NCBI GenBank assembly: GCA_016212275.1
Contig: JACRGR010000037.1
Location: 1 to 55,125 of the forward strand
Origin: Nitrospinota bacterium
GTDB lineage: Bacteria > Nitrospinota_A > UBA7883 > JACRGQ01
DNA length: 55,125 bases
Direction of reading: 5' to 3'
In this document: piece by piece, positions 8,915 through 16,318 of the stretch
How positions within the stretch are numbered: the first letter of the stretch is position 1
Layout of the letters: each line of letters opens with the position of its first letter
Position numbers and translations under genes: made by a program
The notes under the pieces: generated by a model
The model's input: the letters and a program-made list of their open reading frames with translations, nothing else
Databases searched by the model: none
Told to the model about the DNA's origin: nothing

Positions 8915-9295
8915 TGCGTAATTCCTCCTAAAACCTTAAAAAAATATAATATTAAAGCTTTCAATGCTTTTTAAAGGACTTACTTATATACCCCGAAGTA
9001 CCAGTCGACCTCCTTACTCCCCACTGCGAACAACTCTTTAAACCTTGGCCGTATTCAGGGCATACGCGATGCCCCTTACGAATCACTAAAGAACTAACCA
9101 GTAGAATGATACTAATAAAGCAAAAATGAGTCAAGCCCGAAAAACCGGAATATATGGCATTAAAATCAGGCATCTATTCCCTCCCGGATATCATTTGTCC
9201 GCAATGGCATCGCGGTTTCTTATCGTCTTTTCTCCCTTGATTCTTTAGCCCTTATTCAAGAATTTCAACGCGCCGTCCGGCCCCTCCCGGATGGC
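8915..9295. other. Intergenic region: promoter and long leader of the small exported protein
   Basis: No gene is supported in these 381 bases. The region is AT-rich next to the downstream gene. It holds the minus-strand promoter at 9106-9134 and, from the predicted start near 9099 to the ATG at 8914, a leader of about 185 bases. The leader contains a small hairpin with arms GGGCAT and ATGCCC near 9056-9072. I could not match the leader to a known riboswitch. The part from 9135 to 9295 shows nothing recognisable. Confidence 0.5.
9106..9134 (-). promoter_or_regulatory. Sigma-70-type promoter for the small exported protein
   Basis: On the minus strand, TTGACT (9129-9134) and TATCAT (9106-9111) are separated by exactly 17 bases. 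Each matches five of six consensus bases. Predicted transcription start is near 9099, about 185 bases before the ATG at 8914. Confidence 0.65.
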
Positions 9296-9850
9296 TCAGG
9301 CCGCCCTGCCTTCCCGCGACCGCCAGTAGAGAAGGAAATAATTGGTGGCGGAGGTGAGGCTGAGCGCCACGGCGGCGAAAAGGAGCAGGTTGCCGATGGT
9401 CTTGAAATTGATCACATCGAAGTCCCAGTTCAGCAGGAGAAACTCTATGGCGGCGATCTCGAACACCGTCTTGTATTTCCCCAGCGTGCCCGCCGGGATG
9501 ATCAGCTTTTCGCTGGCGGCCACGGCGCGGATGCCGCTCACCGCCAGTTCACGCCCGATGATGATGGTGGCAAGCCACGCCGGCACGCTCCCGATGCCCA
9601 CCAGCGGCACCAACACCGACACGATGAGTATCTTGTCCGCAATTGGATCGAGGAGCTTTCCCAGCGCCGTTACCTGCCCTGTGGACCTGGCCAAGTGGCC
9701 ATCCAGCCAGTCGGTGATGGCGGCGATGGTGAATACCACGGCGGCGAGAAAAGAATACAGCGGCGACGGCTTGATAAGGAAGACGATGATCAAGGGGACC
9801 ACGAAAATCCTGAATAGCGTCAGTTTGTTGGGAAGGTTCAATTGGTTCAC
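9296..9850 (-). CDS. pgsA: CDP-diacylglycerol--glycerol-3-phosphate 3-phosphatidyltransferase
   Basis: Makes phosphatidylglycerol phosphate from CDP-diacylglycerol and glycerol-3-phosphate at the inner membrane. The 184-residue protein has the normal family length and four to five transmembrane segments. It shows the CDP-alcohol phosphotransferase signature D-x2-DG-x2-AR-x8-G-x3-D-x3-D: DWLDGHLAR at 47-55, then G64, D68 and D72. The opening MNQLNLPNKLTLFRIFVVPL is typical. It starts 21 bases after the lytic transglycosylase gene on the same strand and is likely co-transcribed with it. Confidence 0.96.
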   Translation of the reverse strand: MNQLNLPNKLTLFRIFVVPLIIVFLIKPSPLYSFLAAVVFTIAAITDWLDGHLARSTGQVTALGKLLDPIADKILIVSVLVPLVGIGSVPAWLATIIIGRELAVSGIRAVAASEKLIIPAGTLGKYKTVFEIAAIEFLLLNWDFDVINFKTIGNLLLFAAVALSLTSATNYFLLYWRSREGRAA

Positions 9851-9871
9851 GCGGGACGCCCCATTCTTTTG

Positions 9872-10570
9872 TCAGTCATAATCGTTTGCCGTCCGGGGCG
9901 TGTCGGTCAGGAGCACCGAACCGTCCTCCCGCTCGTAGCGGTATATCTTCTTGTGTTCCCGAACCGACTCCCGCGGCATTTCGTACCGCTTGCCGTATTG
10001 CGCGAGTATCTTTTCCACATACTGTTGTGTTTCCTGGTACGGCGGAACCCCCGAATACCGCCGCACGGCTTCCTCCCCCGCGTTGTAGGCGGCCAGCGCA
10101 AGTTTCACGTCGCCCCGATATTTTTTCAGCAGGTATTTCAGGTAACGGGTTCCGCCGTGTATGTTCTCGTACGGGTCATAAATGTTCTTCACTTTATAGA
10201 TATTCGCGGTACGCGGCATGAGTTGCATCAGCCCCACCGCCCCCTTTGCCGATATGGCGCGGGGATTGAACGCGCTCTCCTGCTCGATAACACACCGCAC
10301 CAGATGCGGGTCCAGCCCATACGCCTCCGCCGCCGCGTTGATCACCGGCAGAAAACGGTCGCGGTTCTCCTCGTACACCGCGGCGCGCACTTCGCGCTTT
10401 GGAGCGCTGGGGATCCTTTTGAGTATCTCGAACGGCCAGGGTCCTCCGCTGTCGGTGAAATGCACCGTTCCATTCTCATCCATGTACTTCACGATGTCCG
10501 CGAACGAAGACTCCGGCGCCGATGCCGCGAACACCGCCAATGCCACGAAGAAACCCTTTATCCCGCTCAT
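9872..10570 (-). CDS. Periplasmic lytic transglycosylase (SLT family) with DUF4124-like N-terminus
   Basis: A 232-residue murein lytic transglycosylase. After a signal peptide (MSGIKGFFVALAVFAASAP...SFA) comes a short DUF4124-like stretch (DIVKYMDENGTVHFTDSGG), then the SLT lysozyme-like domain. The catalytic Glu lies in CVIEQESAFNP, followed by SAKGAVGLMQLMP and the ALAAYNAGEEAV segment. The frame opens 12 codons earlier at 10606, but the ATG at 10570 begins the signal peptide. It cleaves peptidoglycan to give 1,6-anhydro ends. It is divergent from exbB and upstream of pgsA. Confidence 0.92.
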   Translation of the reverse strand: MSGIKGFFVALAVFAASAPESSFADIVKYMDENGTVHFTDSGGPWPFEILKRIPSAPKREVRAAVYEENRDRFLPVINAAAEAYGLDPHLVRCVIEQESAFNPRAISAKGAVGLMQLMPRTANIYKVKNIYDPYENIHGGTRYLKYLLKKYRGDVKLALAAYNAGEEAVRRYSGVPPYQETQQYVEKILAQYGKRYEMPRESVREHKKIYRYEREDGSVLLTDTPRTANDYD

Positions 10571-10635
10571 CCAATTCAGTTTAGTGATAAAAATCTGCGC
10601 AGTCAAACCGCAATTTGTGTTATAAAAACGCCAGT

Positions 10636-11361
10636 ATGGGGGTTAGCACACGCACGGCGGCATTACTGTCTTTCGCGGCGTTTGTGGCGCTGGACACCGC
10701 CCCCGCCCATGCCGCCGCCCTTTTCAGCCCCGATGAATTCTGGATAGCGGTGGTCTTCCGCAAAGGGGGGCCGATGATGTGGCCCATTCTGCTGTGTTCC
10801 CTCTTTTCGCTGGCCATCGCCATCGAGCGCGCCCTTCACCTGCGGGAAAAGAACGTCATCCACCCTGAGTTTTTAAAGGAAGTCCGTTTGCACTGGATCG
10901 GCGGCGACATCGAAAAAGCGCTGAAGACCTGCCGGAACCACGACATCGCCATGTCGCGCATCGTGCGGGCGGGGCTGTTGCGCGCGAACATGGGCGTGCT
11001 GGAGATCGAGCGGGCTATCGAAGGGGCCGGTGGCCACGAGTCCATGATCCTCACGGCGAACCTGCGCTGGCTGGGCGCCATCGCCAACATCGCCACCCTA
11101 TTGGGATTGCTCGGCACGGTGACCGGAATGATCCGCTCCTTCAACGTCATCGCCACGGCCGGGCCGGGCAACCTTTCGCTGGTCGCCACCGGCATCGCCG
11201 AAGCGCTGGTCGCCACCGCGGCGGGGCTGGCGGTGGGAATACCGACCTTCGCGGCCTACCACTTCCTGCGCGGCAAGGCGGACAGGTTGGTGCTGAAAAT
11301 GGAGGACATCTCCATCGGCTTCGTGGAGGACATGGTGGCCGGCAAAAAGGAGAACGCATGA
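10636..11361 (+). CDS. exbB: MotA/TolQ/ExbB proton-channel family protein
   Basis: Inner-membrane proton-channel subunit of an ExbB/TolQ-type energy transducer, 241 residues. An N-terminal hydrophobic, possibly cleaved segment is followed by TM1 (MMWPILLCSLFSLAIAIERA), a cytoplasmic region, and two long TM segments around LGAIANIATLLGLLGTVTGM and GIAEALVATAAGLAVGIP, which are hallmarks of the family. The ATG at 10636 was preferred over a TTG at 10615. Its stop overlaps the ATG of exbD (ATGA, 11358-11361), so the two subunits are made together. Whether the complex serves TonB transport or a Tol-like or gliding system is not decided, because no TonB-like gene follows. Confidence 0.9.
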   Translation: MGVSTRTAALLSFAAFVALDTAPAHAAALFSPDEFWIAVVFRKGGPMMWPILLCSLFSLAIAIERALHLREKNVIHPEFLKEVRLHWIGGDIEKALKTCRNHDIAMSRIVRAGLLRANMGVLEIERAIEGAGGHESMILTANLRWLGAIANIATLLGLLGTVTGMIRSFNVIATAGPGNLSLVATGIAEALVATAAGLAVGIPTFAAYHFLRGKADRLVLKMEDISIGFVEDMVAGKKENA

Positions 11362-11744
11362 GGTTCAACCGCGGGGAAGAAGAAGATTTCAACCTCAACG
11401 TCACCTCGCTGGTGGACATCGTTTTGATGCTCCTCATTTTCTTCATGGTGTCCAGCGCGTATGTGGATTTCACCAAACGGATGGACGTGCAACTGCCCGC
11501 CGCGGGAGCGGGCGGCGCAATGACCCCCGGCAAACCATATTCGATAGAAATTGACGGCGACGGGCGGATATTCATGGACGGGGCGCAGGTGCAACTGGGA
11601 GACATCAAGGGACGCATAAAACAGGCGGCCCGGAAATCGGTGGTGATCCGCGCCGATAAAAAGCTGTACTACGGGCTTGCCGTGCAGGTGATGGGGATAT
11701 GCTCCGAAAGCGGCGTCAACGACATCGGGCTGGCGGTGCTGTAA
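11358..11744 (+). CDS. exbD: ExbD/TolR-family biopolymer transport protein
   Basis: A 128-residue single-span partner of ExbB. The N-terminal cytoplasmic tail MRFNRGEEEDFNLNVTSL leads into the membrane helix VDIVLMLLIFFMVSSAYV, with the proton-carrying Asp (VDIVLMLL) at its start. A periplasmic alpha/beta domain follows (VVIRADKKLYYGLAVQVM, GVNDIGLAVL). Its start overlaps exbB by four bases and its stop overlaps the next ATG (TAATG). The third gene being a sensor kinase rather than TonB is unusual. Confidence 0.92.
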   Translation: MRFNRGEEEDFNLNVTSLVDIVLMLLIFFMVSSAYVDFTKRMDVQLPAAGAGGAMTPGKPYSIEIDGDGRIFMDGAQVQLGDIKGRIKQAARKSVVIRADKKLYYGLAVQVMGICSESGVNDIGLAVL

Positions 11745-13432
11745 TGAATAAGGATGGAACGCTGGCGGACATCCTGGAGCCGGTAAGCGCCGTCAACGAC
11801 GCCCGCGACGCGCAAAAAGCGCTGAAAAAATCGCTGACCGCTCTGGTGCGCGCGGCGGGAATGGACGCTGGGTGGGCGCGCATTCAAATCAAGCAGGGCG
11901 ACGTGAAAGTGTCCGCCGATACCGGCGAGGGCCTCCCCTCGTTTTGCTTCAACGGCCTGAAAGCGCCGGAATGCCTGTGCGCCCGCCAGATCGCGGCGGG
12001 AAAGACCGGCGCGGCCAAAAAACCGGCGGGCGCCTTCTGCCGGGAACGGAGCTACGCTTTCGCGGCCTTCGCCCCGGTGATGGACGGCAAAAAGACCGTT
12101 GGCTTCATCTTCCTTGCGGCGAAAAAGAAAAGCTCTTTCAACCCGGTGGCCCTGGACGCGCTGGCCCGCCACGCCGGCCTGATGGTGCATCGCGCGGCGC
12201 AAGCCGCCCTGCGGGAAAAACGGTTGCAAACCCTGCAAACCGTCACGCGGGTGGGGGCGATCATCGCCTCGCAACTCACGCTCAAGGAGCTCACCCAGGC
12301 GGTGGTGGAACACCTGGGCAGGGTGCTCCGCACCGACCGCGTGAACATGGTGCTGTACAACCGGAAAGAGGAAACGCTGGAATTCGTGGCGACCTACTTT
12401 TCCGGCGAGAACAACACGGACGGCACGGAAGTGTACCCATTGAGCGACGGCATGAACTCGTGGATCGTGAAGAACCGCAGGCCGCTGGTCATTGGCAACG
12501 GCACCGAAGAGGAATGCGCGCGCATGGGCATCCGCCACGGCGGCACGCCGGCGAAATCGTGGATGGGGGCGCCGATGCTCCACAACGGGCAGATCATCGG
12601 CGTGCTTTCGGTGCAGGCGTACGGCGAGCCGGAAGTGTACGACGCCAGCGCGGTGGAACTGATGAGTCTGGTAGCCGCGCAGGTGGCCGTGGCGGTGGTG
12701 AACGCCCAATTGTACGAGGCCACCGACCGCCGTGAAAAGGAAAAACAAAAACTCTACTACTCGCTCACGCACGACCTGCTGTCGTTCGTCACCCCCGTCG
12801 CGGGCTACGGGGAGGTGCTCCAGCGCATACCGGCGGATGACCTCGCCGGACGCAAAGATGACATCGGCAAATCCATCGCCGACAGCGCCCGGAAGATCAC
12901 CCGGTTCGTGGAAGATATCCTCTTCTACTCGAAACTGGAGGCGGGGCGGCTATCCATGCAACCGCACCCGGTGAACATCTACTACATCATTGACCAGTCG
13001 GTATCCAATTTTTACTCCGAGATGAACCAGCGCAAGCTGGAACTGTATGTGGAAGGGGAAAAATACGTCAAGGGGTCGGCCTTCCCTCAAAAGGTGGTGC
13101 ATTGCGACACGCTCCAGATCGAGCGCGTCATCAATAACTGCATCCAAAACGCCCTCAAGCATGCCGTCTCCCGCGTGGAGGTGAATACACGGATGGACCA
13201 GGGCGAGCTGTGGTGCACCATCGCGGACGACGGCGAGGGGATGCCCAGGGAACTGGCCCCCAAAGTGTTCGACGAGTATTACCAGGCCCACGCGGGAAAA
13301 AAAGGGGTCGGCTTGGGCCTGCCCTCCGTAAAGCGGATCGTGGAACAGCACGGCGGGCGCGTGTGGGTGGAAACCGACAGCGGCAAAGGGTTCGCCTTCA
13401 CCTTCTCCCTTCCCGTCACCCAATCGCGCTGA
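11744..13432 (+). CDS. GAF-domain sensor histidine kinase
   Basis: A soluble sensor kinase of 562 residues. A degenerate GAF-like region (about 20-150, including CLCARQI) is followed by a second GAF domain (about 165-325), a HisKA segment with the phospho-accepting His343 (SLTHDLLSF), and a HATPase_c domain. The N-box is RVINNCIQNALKHA (461-474), G1 is DDGEGMP (495-501) and G2 is GVGLGL (521-526). No transmembrane segment or receiver domain is visible, so it senses a cytoplasmic or redox/ligand cue. The ATG at 11744 overlaps the exbD stop. No response regulator is adjacent; the next genes on this strand are two tiny basic peptides. Confidence 0.92.
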   Translation: MNKDGTLADILEPVSAVNDARDAQKALKKSLTALVRAAGMDAGWARIQIKQGDVKVSADTGEGLPSFCFNGLKAPECLCARQIAAGKTGAAKKPAGAFCRERSYAFAAFAPVMDGKKTVGFIFLAAKKKSSFNPVALDALARHAGLMVHRAAQAALREKRLQTLQTVTRVGAIIASQLTLKELTQAVVEHLGRVLRTDRVNMVLYNRKEETLEFVATYFSGENNTDGTEVYPLSDGMNSWIVKNRRPLVIGNGTEEECARMGIRHGGTPAKSWMGAPMLHNGQIIGVLSVQAYGEPEVYDASAVELMSLVAAQVAVAVVNAQLYEATDRREKEKQKLYYSLTHDLLSFVTPVAGYGEVLQRIPADDLAGRKDDIGKSIADSARKITRFVEDILFYSKLEAGRLSMQPHPVNIYYIIDQSVSNFYSEMNQRKLELYVEGEKYVKGSAFPQKVVHCDTLQIERVINNCIQNALKHAVSRVEVNTRMDQGELWCTIADDGEGMPRELAPKVFDEYYQAHAGKKGVGLGLPSVKRIVEQHGGRVWVETDSGKGFAFTFSLPVTQSR

Positions 13433-13552
13433 CCGGCTCCCTTTCCGCCAATACGGCATACCCCACACGATGGGCCAATCCTCCTCACTCAAGAAACCGC
13501 CTTTTATGACGATACAAGATAATAACAATTGTACCGTAAGGAGGAAAAAACG

Positions 13553-13636
13553 ATGAGAGTAGGTGGAGCAAGCCGCATGCCGCATGTTCCGCGGCATCAA
13601 AAGCCGCGCAAGCCCAGAACATCCGGACGCAAATAA
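13553..13636 (+). CDS. Tiny basic peptide, VGGAS...QKPR family, copy 1 (27 residues)
   Basis: An ATG preceded by a perfect AAGGAGG (seven bases away) opens a 27-codon frame. It begins MRVGGASRMPHVPRHQKPR and ends in a basic tail KPRTSGRK. The peptide is rich in Arg, Lys, Pro and His and has no acidic residue. A second peptide at 13816 shares 14 of 21 aligned positions, including VGGAS, PH, PR and QKPR. The two DNA sequences differ mostly at third codon positions (for example GTA GGT GGA GCA AGC against GTT GGC GGT GCA TCC), which argues for selection on the protein. A 9-bp hairpin follows six bases after the stop. I do not recognise the family. It could be a secreted cationic or Pro-rich peptide, a nucleic-acid-binding peptide or a regulatory leader. 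Confidence 0.65.
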   Translation: MRVGGASRMPHVPRHQKPRKPRTSGRK

Positions 13637-13641
13637 TCAGC

Positions 13642-13668
13642 CCCGCCGGTCCCGGCCCCACCGGCGGG
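13642..13668 (+). repeat. Hairpin immediately after peptide copy 1
   Basis: Perfect nine-base arms CCCGCCGGT (13642-13650) and ACCGGCGGG (13660-13668) with a nine-base loop. There is no T-run, so it is more likely an RNA-stabilising or attenuating structure than a simple terminator. Confidence 0.6.
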
Positions 13669-13685
13669 CGCACACGCCCGATTGG

Positions 13686-13769
13686 ATGATAACTCAGGTC
13701 GATTCAACGAATTACACCAATCCGAACTTTACCCTAAAGGTAATCGCTCCCGTTGACGATAAGGCATAA
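13686..13769 (+). CDS. Possible short ORF between the two peptide genes
   Basis: An ATG at 13686 opens a 27-codon frame (MITQVDSTNYTNPNFTLKVI...DDKA). Unlike its neighbours it is acidic and has no convincing ribosome binding site. Its TAA is directly followed by another ATG (13770) of a 13-codon frame that ends just before peptide copy 2. It may be noise, or part of a coupled short-ORF string. Evidence for coding is weak. Confidence 0.2.
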   Translation: MITQVDSTNYTNPNFTLKVIAPVDDKA

Positions 13770-13815
13770 ATGACGGAACTGGATCATAAACAATTTTCTG
13801 AAAGGCGGTGACGCA

Positions 13816-13881
13816 ATGAAAGTTGGCGGTGCATCCCACAGGCCCCACGCTCCCAGGCCCCAAAAACCACGGCACAAATAA
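13816..13881 (+). CDS. Tiny basic peptide, VGGAS...QKPR family, copy 2 (21 residues)
   Basis: The ATG follows AAAGGCGGTG by about six bases. The 21-codon frame begins MKVGGASHRPHAPRPQKPR and ends HK. It is a paralogue of the peptide at 13553: it keeps VGGAS, PH, PR and QKPR but lacks the longer basic tail. It has no acidic residue and carries many Pro, Arg, Lys and His residues. A ten-base-pair stem lies three bases after the stop. No homologue is known to me. The repeated arrangement of ribosome binding site, peptide and hairpin makes chance unlikely. Confidence 0.65.
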   Translation: MKVGGASHRPHAPRPQKPRHK

Positions 13882-13883
13882 CT

Positions 13884-13912
13884 TTTTACGCAACCTGACG
13901 GCTTGTGTAAAA
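13884..13912 (+). repeat. Hairpin immediately after peptide copy 2
   Basis: Arms TTTTACGCAA (13884-13893) and TTGTGTAAAA (13903-13912) pair over ten bases with one G-T pair and a nine-base loop. A second, weaker inverted repeat follows (GGCCGGG at 13923-13929 with CCCGGCC at 13946-13952). Together they may end the peptide transcript ahead of the converging mtgA gene. Confidence 0.5.
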
Positions 13913-13998
13913 GGAAAAAACGGGCCGGGCGGCTTCATTTAAGTCCCCGGCCATAACCCACGCCGAAAGATACTCTCGACAGATTGATCAGCCCATCG

Positions 13999-14754
13999 CT
14001 ATTCTTCGCCGTTGGACTTCATCAGTTCTTCGTAGGCGCTCACGCCCCGGTCCCGCTTGGCCAGTATCGCGTAGATCGCCCGTACCCGGTTCGCCACATA
14101 GCGCGAGTTCCCCGCCGCGTTGAACCGCCGCGGATTGGGCAAAACCGCCGCCAGACGCGCCGCCTCTTCGGGCGAAAGCTGGCTGGCCGATTTGCCAAAA
14201 TGCCTTTGCGCCGCCGCCTCCGCGCCGAACACCCCATCCCCCCATTCCGCCACGTTCAGGTACAATTCCAGTATCCGCCGCTTGGAAAGCGACCGCTCCA
14301 GCCGCCAGGTAAGCACCGCCTCTTTTATTTTCCGCACCGGGCTTTTTTCGGGCGAGAGGAACAGGTTTTTCGCCAACTGCTGGGTGATGGTGCTCCCCCC
14401 CGCTTTGAGCTTTCCCGCCTTGATGTCCTTTTCCAGCGCCTCCTGCATCCCCTCGATGTCGAACCCCTCGTGTTGCCAGAACTTGTCGTCCTCCGCTATC
14501 AGCACCGCGTCCGCCAAAAACGGCGAGATGCGCGATAGCGGCACCCACCGCTGGAATTGTTTTATGTTCTTCCCCTTCCGCGCCGCTTCCTCCTCGCGGT
14601 ACGCCATGAACGCGGTTTTTTGGGGATTCAGCTTTTTCAGCGAAGAAACGTCCGGATAGACGAAGTACGAACCTATCCACGCCGCGCCAATACAAAACGC
14701 GGTCAGTGCCGTCCACGCCCCCCATTTCAGGTATCTTCCCATCCGCACCATCAT
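13999..14754 (-). CDS. mtgA: Monofunctional peptidoglycan glycosyltransferase
   Basis: A 251-residue GT51 enzyme that polymerises lipid II into glycan strands on the periplasmic face of the inner membrane. One N-terminal membrane anchor (WTALTAFCIGAAWIGSYFVY) precedes the GT51 domain. The catalytic motif EDDKFWQHEGFD, the GGSTITQQLAKNLFL motif, RKIKEAVLTWRLE and SKRRILELYLNVAEWG are all present. There is no transpeptidase domain, which fits MtgA rather than a class A PBP. A second long frame on the same strand (ends 13988 and 14725) is a shadow of this gene. The gene is divergent from the cytochrome c gene and converges on the peptide genes. Confidence 0.96.
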   Translation of the reverse strand: MMVRMGRYLKWGAWTALTAFCIGAAWIGSYFVYPDVSSLKKLNPQKTAFMAYREEEAARKGKNIKQFQRWVPLSRISPFLADAVLIAEDDKFWQHEGFDIEGMQEALEKDIKAGKLKAGGSTITQQLAKNLFLSPEKSPVRKIKEAVLTWRLERSLSKRRILELYLNVAEWGDGVFGAEAAAQRHFGKSASQLSPEEAARLAAVLPNPRRFNAAGNSRYVANRVRAIYAILAKRDRGVSAYEELMKSNGEE

Positions 14755-14817
14755 AACTAATTCTTTTGCATTCCGTACCTATTCCAATTACAATTCTGAA
14801 AAATTGGAGGTTACGTT

Positions 14818-15105
14818 ATGCGTTTTAGGGTTATTGCCACGTTTATAGCCATAGTGACACTTTCCGTTCCAGCAATGGCGGATCTCGCGGAAAAAGGACA
14901 GAAACTTTTCCTGAACAAAAAATACCGGTGCGCCACCTGTCACGGCAAGCGCGGGCAAGGAGGCATAGGACCGGCCTTTCAGGGCATCGGCGCGAAATAC
15001 TCCCAAGACGAACTGATGAAGCGCGCCGCGCACAACTGCCCGCCCACCGGCTCGTGCAACCCGAAGGAGTTGAACGCGATAATCACCTACCTCCGCACAC
15101 TGTGA
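14818..15105 (+). CDS. Small monohaem cytochrome c with unusual distal-ligand region
   Basis: A 95-residue exported class I-like cytochrome c. The signal peptide ends AMA (1-21), giving a mature protein of about 74 residues. The haem motif CATCH is at 38-42. Where class I cytochromes normally carry the axial Met (MPP), this protein reads HNCPPTGSC (72-80), placing Cys74 and Cys80 there instead. The only mature Met is Met67 (DELMKRA). The closing helix KELNAIITYLRTL is typical. The axial ligand could therefore be Met67, His72 or Cys74, or Cys74/Cys80 may form a disulphide. A good ribosome binding site (TTGGAGG, seven bases) fixes the start. It is monocistronic, with no partner oxidase nearby. 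Confidence 0.92.
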   Translation: MRFRVIATFIAIVTLSVPAMADLAEKGQKLFLNKKYRCATCHGKRGQGGIGPAFQGIGAKYSQDELMKRAAHNCPPTGSCNPKELNAIITYLRTL

Positions 15106-15120
15106 TGAAATAGGGAAAAC

Positions 15121-15200
15121 ATCCGCGGATTACGCCAATTACGCGGACGAAAAAAATGAATTAAAATCAGCGGAATCTGTGAAATCCACGGAGTATCTCA
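15121..15200. repeat. Hairpin-forming dispersed repeat, ATCCGCGGATT family
   Basis: ATCCGCGGATTACGCC opens the element, and the complementary but imperfect GGAATCTGTGAAATCCACGGA closes it (to about 15202). Related copies lie at 46397-46479 and 50132-50200. It fills the gap between the cytochrome gene and the GT2 gene. Confidence 0.5.
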
Positions 15201-15268
15201 ACTTTGTTCCGTGGCGCACACATTTGGGCATCTGAAGATTTAATGAAGTTTTCCGATATACTTGCCGG

Positions 15269-16318
15269 ATGGACGGCGCTCAATTTTCAGGAATTTCCGG
15301 CATTTCGTTCTGCGTGATCACCGGCGGACACCGCCCGGACCGCATGGAAGCGCTTATCGCCAGCATCGCGCGGATGAACATCCCGCAATTCGAGATTCTG
15401 GTGTGCGGCAATTACCACGAAGAACCGCGCATCAGCTATGCGGAAAAAAAGGAATGGGCCGCAAAAGCCGAAGTGTGCAAAATGCGCAACTTCAACGCGG
15501 CCCGCGCGCGGTTCGATACCATCGTGATTCTCGACGACGACGTGACGTTCGCCCCCGATTGGTGGGAAAACATAAAACATATTGGACCATTCGACCTCGC
15601 CGGATGCCGGGGCCTCGACCCGCACGGCAACCGCTGGTGGGACTACCAGCGGATCGAGCGCGGCAACCCGCTGGCCGTTCCGGTGCTTCTGGATTACGCC
15701 GAAACGCACCCGGATGCCTACATCAGCGGCTACTTCATGCTGATGCGGAAAGCGGTGTGGGACGCGGTGAAGTTCGACGAACAGCGGCGCAACTACCAGC
15801 ACGACGACATAGATTTCTGCCACCGCGCCTCGGCGATGGGGTTTACCCTCGCCTTGTTCCCGCAAGCCGCCGTCACACACCACGTTGACCCGCGCGGGCG
15901 CGAAGAGAACGACCGCGCGAAGGCCGAGTTCATCGCCCGGCACGGCCTTGACAGCGCGGACGAAGGAACATTGGCGGAGGCGTACTTGCGGATGAAAGAG
16001 TACGCACGCGCCATCCCTGTGCTCAAAAAACTGGCGGCGGAAAAAGGCGGGTTCCACAACTTCTACAACCTCGCCTTCTGCTACGAGCAGGCGGGCGCGG
16101 AGGAAGACGCGCTCTACTGCTACCGCAAGGCACTGGACGCGCAAGGCGCGGAGCCGCACCGCTTCGCCGCCGCGCATTACCACATCGCTTACATCCTGCG
16201 CGCCCGTGGCAACACTACGGAGGCCGAAGAGCATTTCAAGGCCGCGCTCGCCCATCAGCCGGAACACCGCATGGCGGCGCTGGCGCTGGACGAACGCAAA
16301 AAGGCGGCGGCCCGATGA
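15269..16318 (+). CDS. GT2 glycosyltransferase with C-terminal TPR repeats
   Basis: A 349-residue fusion. Residues about 10-215 form a GT-A glycosyltransferase of family 2: ISFCVITGGHRPDRMEALIAS opening, a nucleotide-sugar and metal region TIVILDDDVTF (D89-D91), a YISGYFMLMRKAVWD acceptor segment and the QHDDIDFCHRASAMGF motif. Residues about 225-345 are three TPR units (EGTLAEAYLRMKEYARAIPV, HNFYNLAFCYEQAGAEEDAL, AAHYHIAYILRARGNTTEAE). TPR tails on glycosyltransferases often recruit protein acceptors. Its stop overlaps the ATG of the radical SAM gene (ATGA, 16315-16318). The substrate is unknown; surface-protein or polysaccharide glycosylation is the likely setting. Confidence 0.85.
   Translation: MDGAQFSGISGISFCVITGGHRPDRMEALIASIARMNIPQFEILVCGNYHEEPRISYAEKKEWAAKAEVCKMRNFNAARARFDTIVILDDDVTFAPDWWENIKHIGPFDLAGCRGLDPHGNRWWDYQRIERGNPLAVPVLLDYAETHPDAYISGYFMLMRKAVWDAVKFDEQRRNYQHDDIDFCHRASAMGFTLALFPQAAVTHHVDPRGREENDRAKAEFIARHGLDSADEGTLAEAYLRMKEYARAIPVLKKLAAEKGGFHNFYNLAFCYEQAGAEEDALYCYRKALDAQGAEPHRFAAAHYHIAYILRARGNTTEAEEHFKAALAHQPEHRMAALALDERKKAAAR

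Noticed and set aside
8961..9173. A 70-codon minus-strand frame in the leader of the small exported protein
   Set aside because: It lies across the predicted promoter, has no ribosome binding site, and its composition looks random.
13988..14725. A 245-codon minus-strand frame overlapping mtgA
   Set aside because: It is the +1 shadow of the GT51 gene; its translation is Gly/Arg-rich with no domain, while the other frame has all MtgA motifs.
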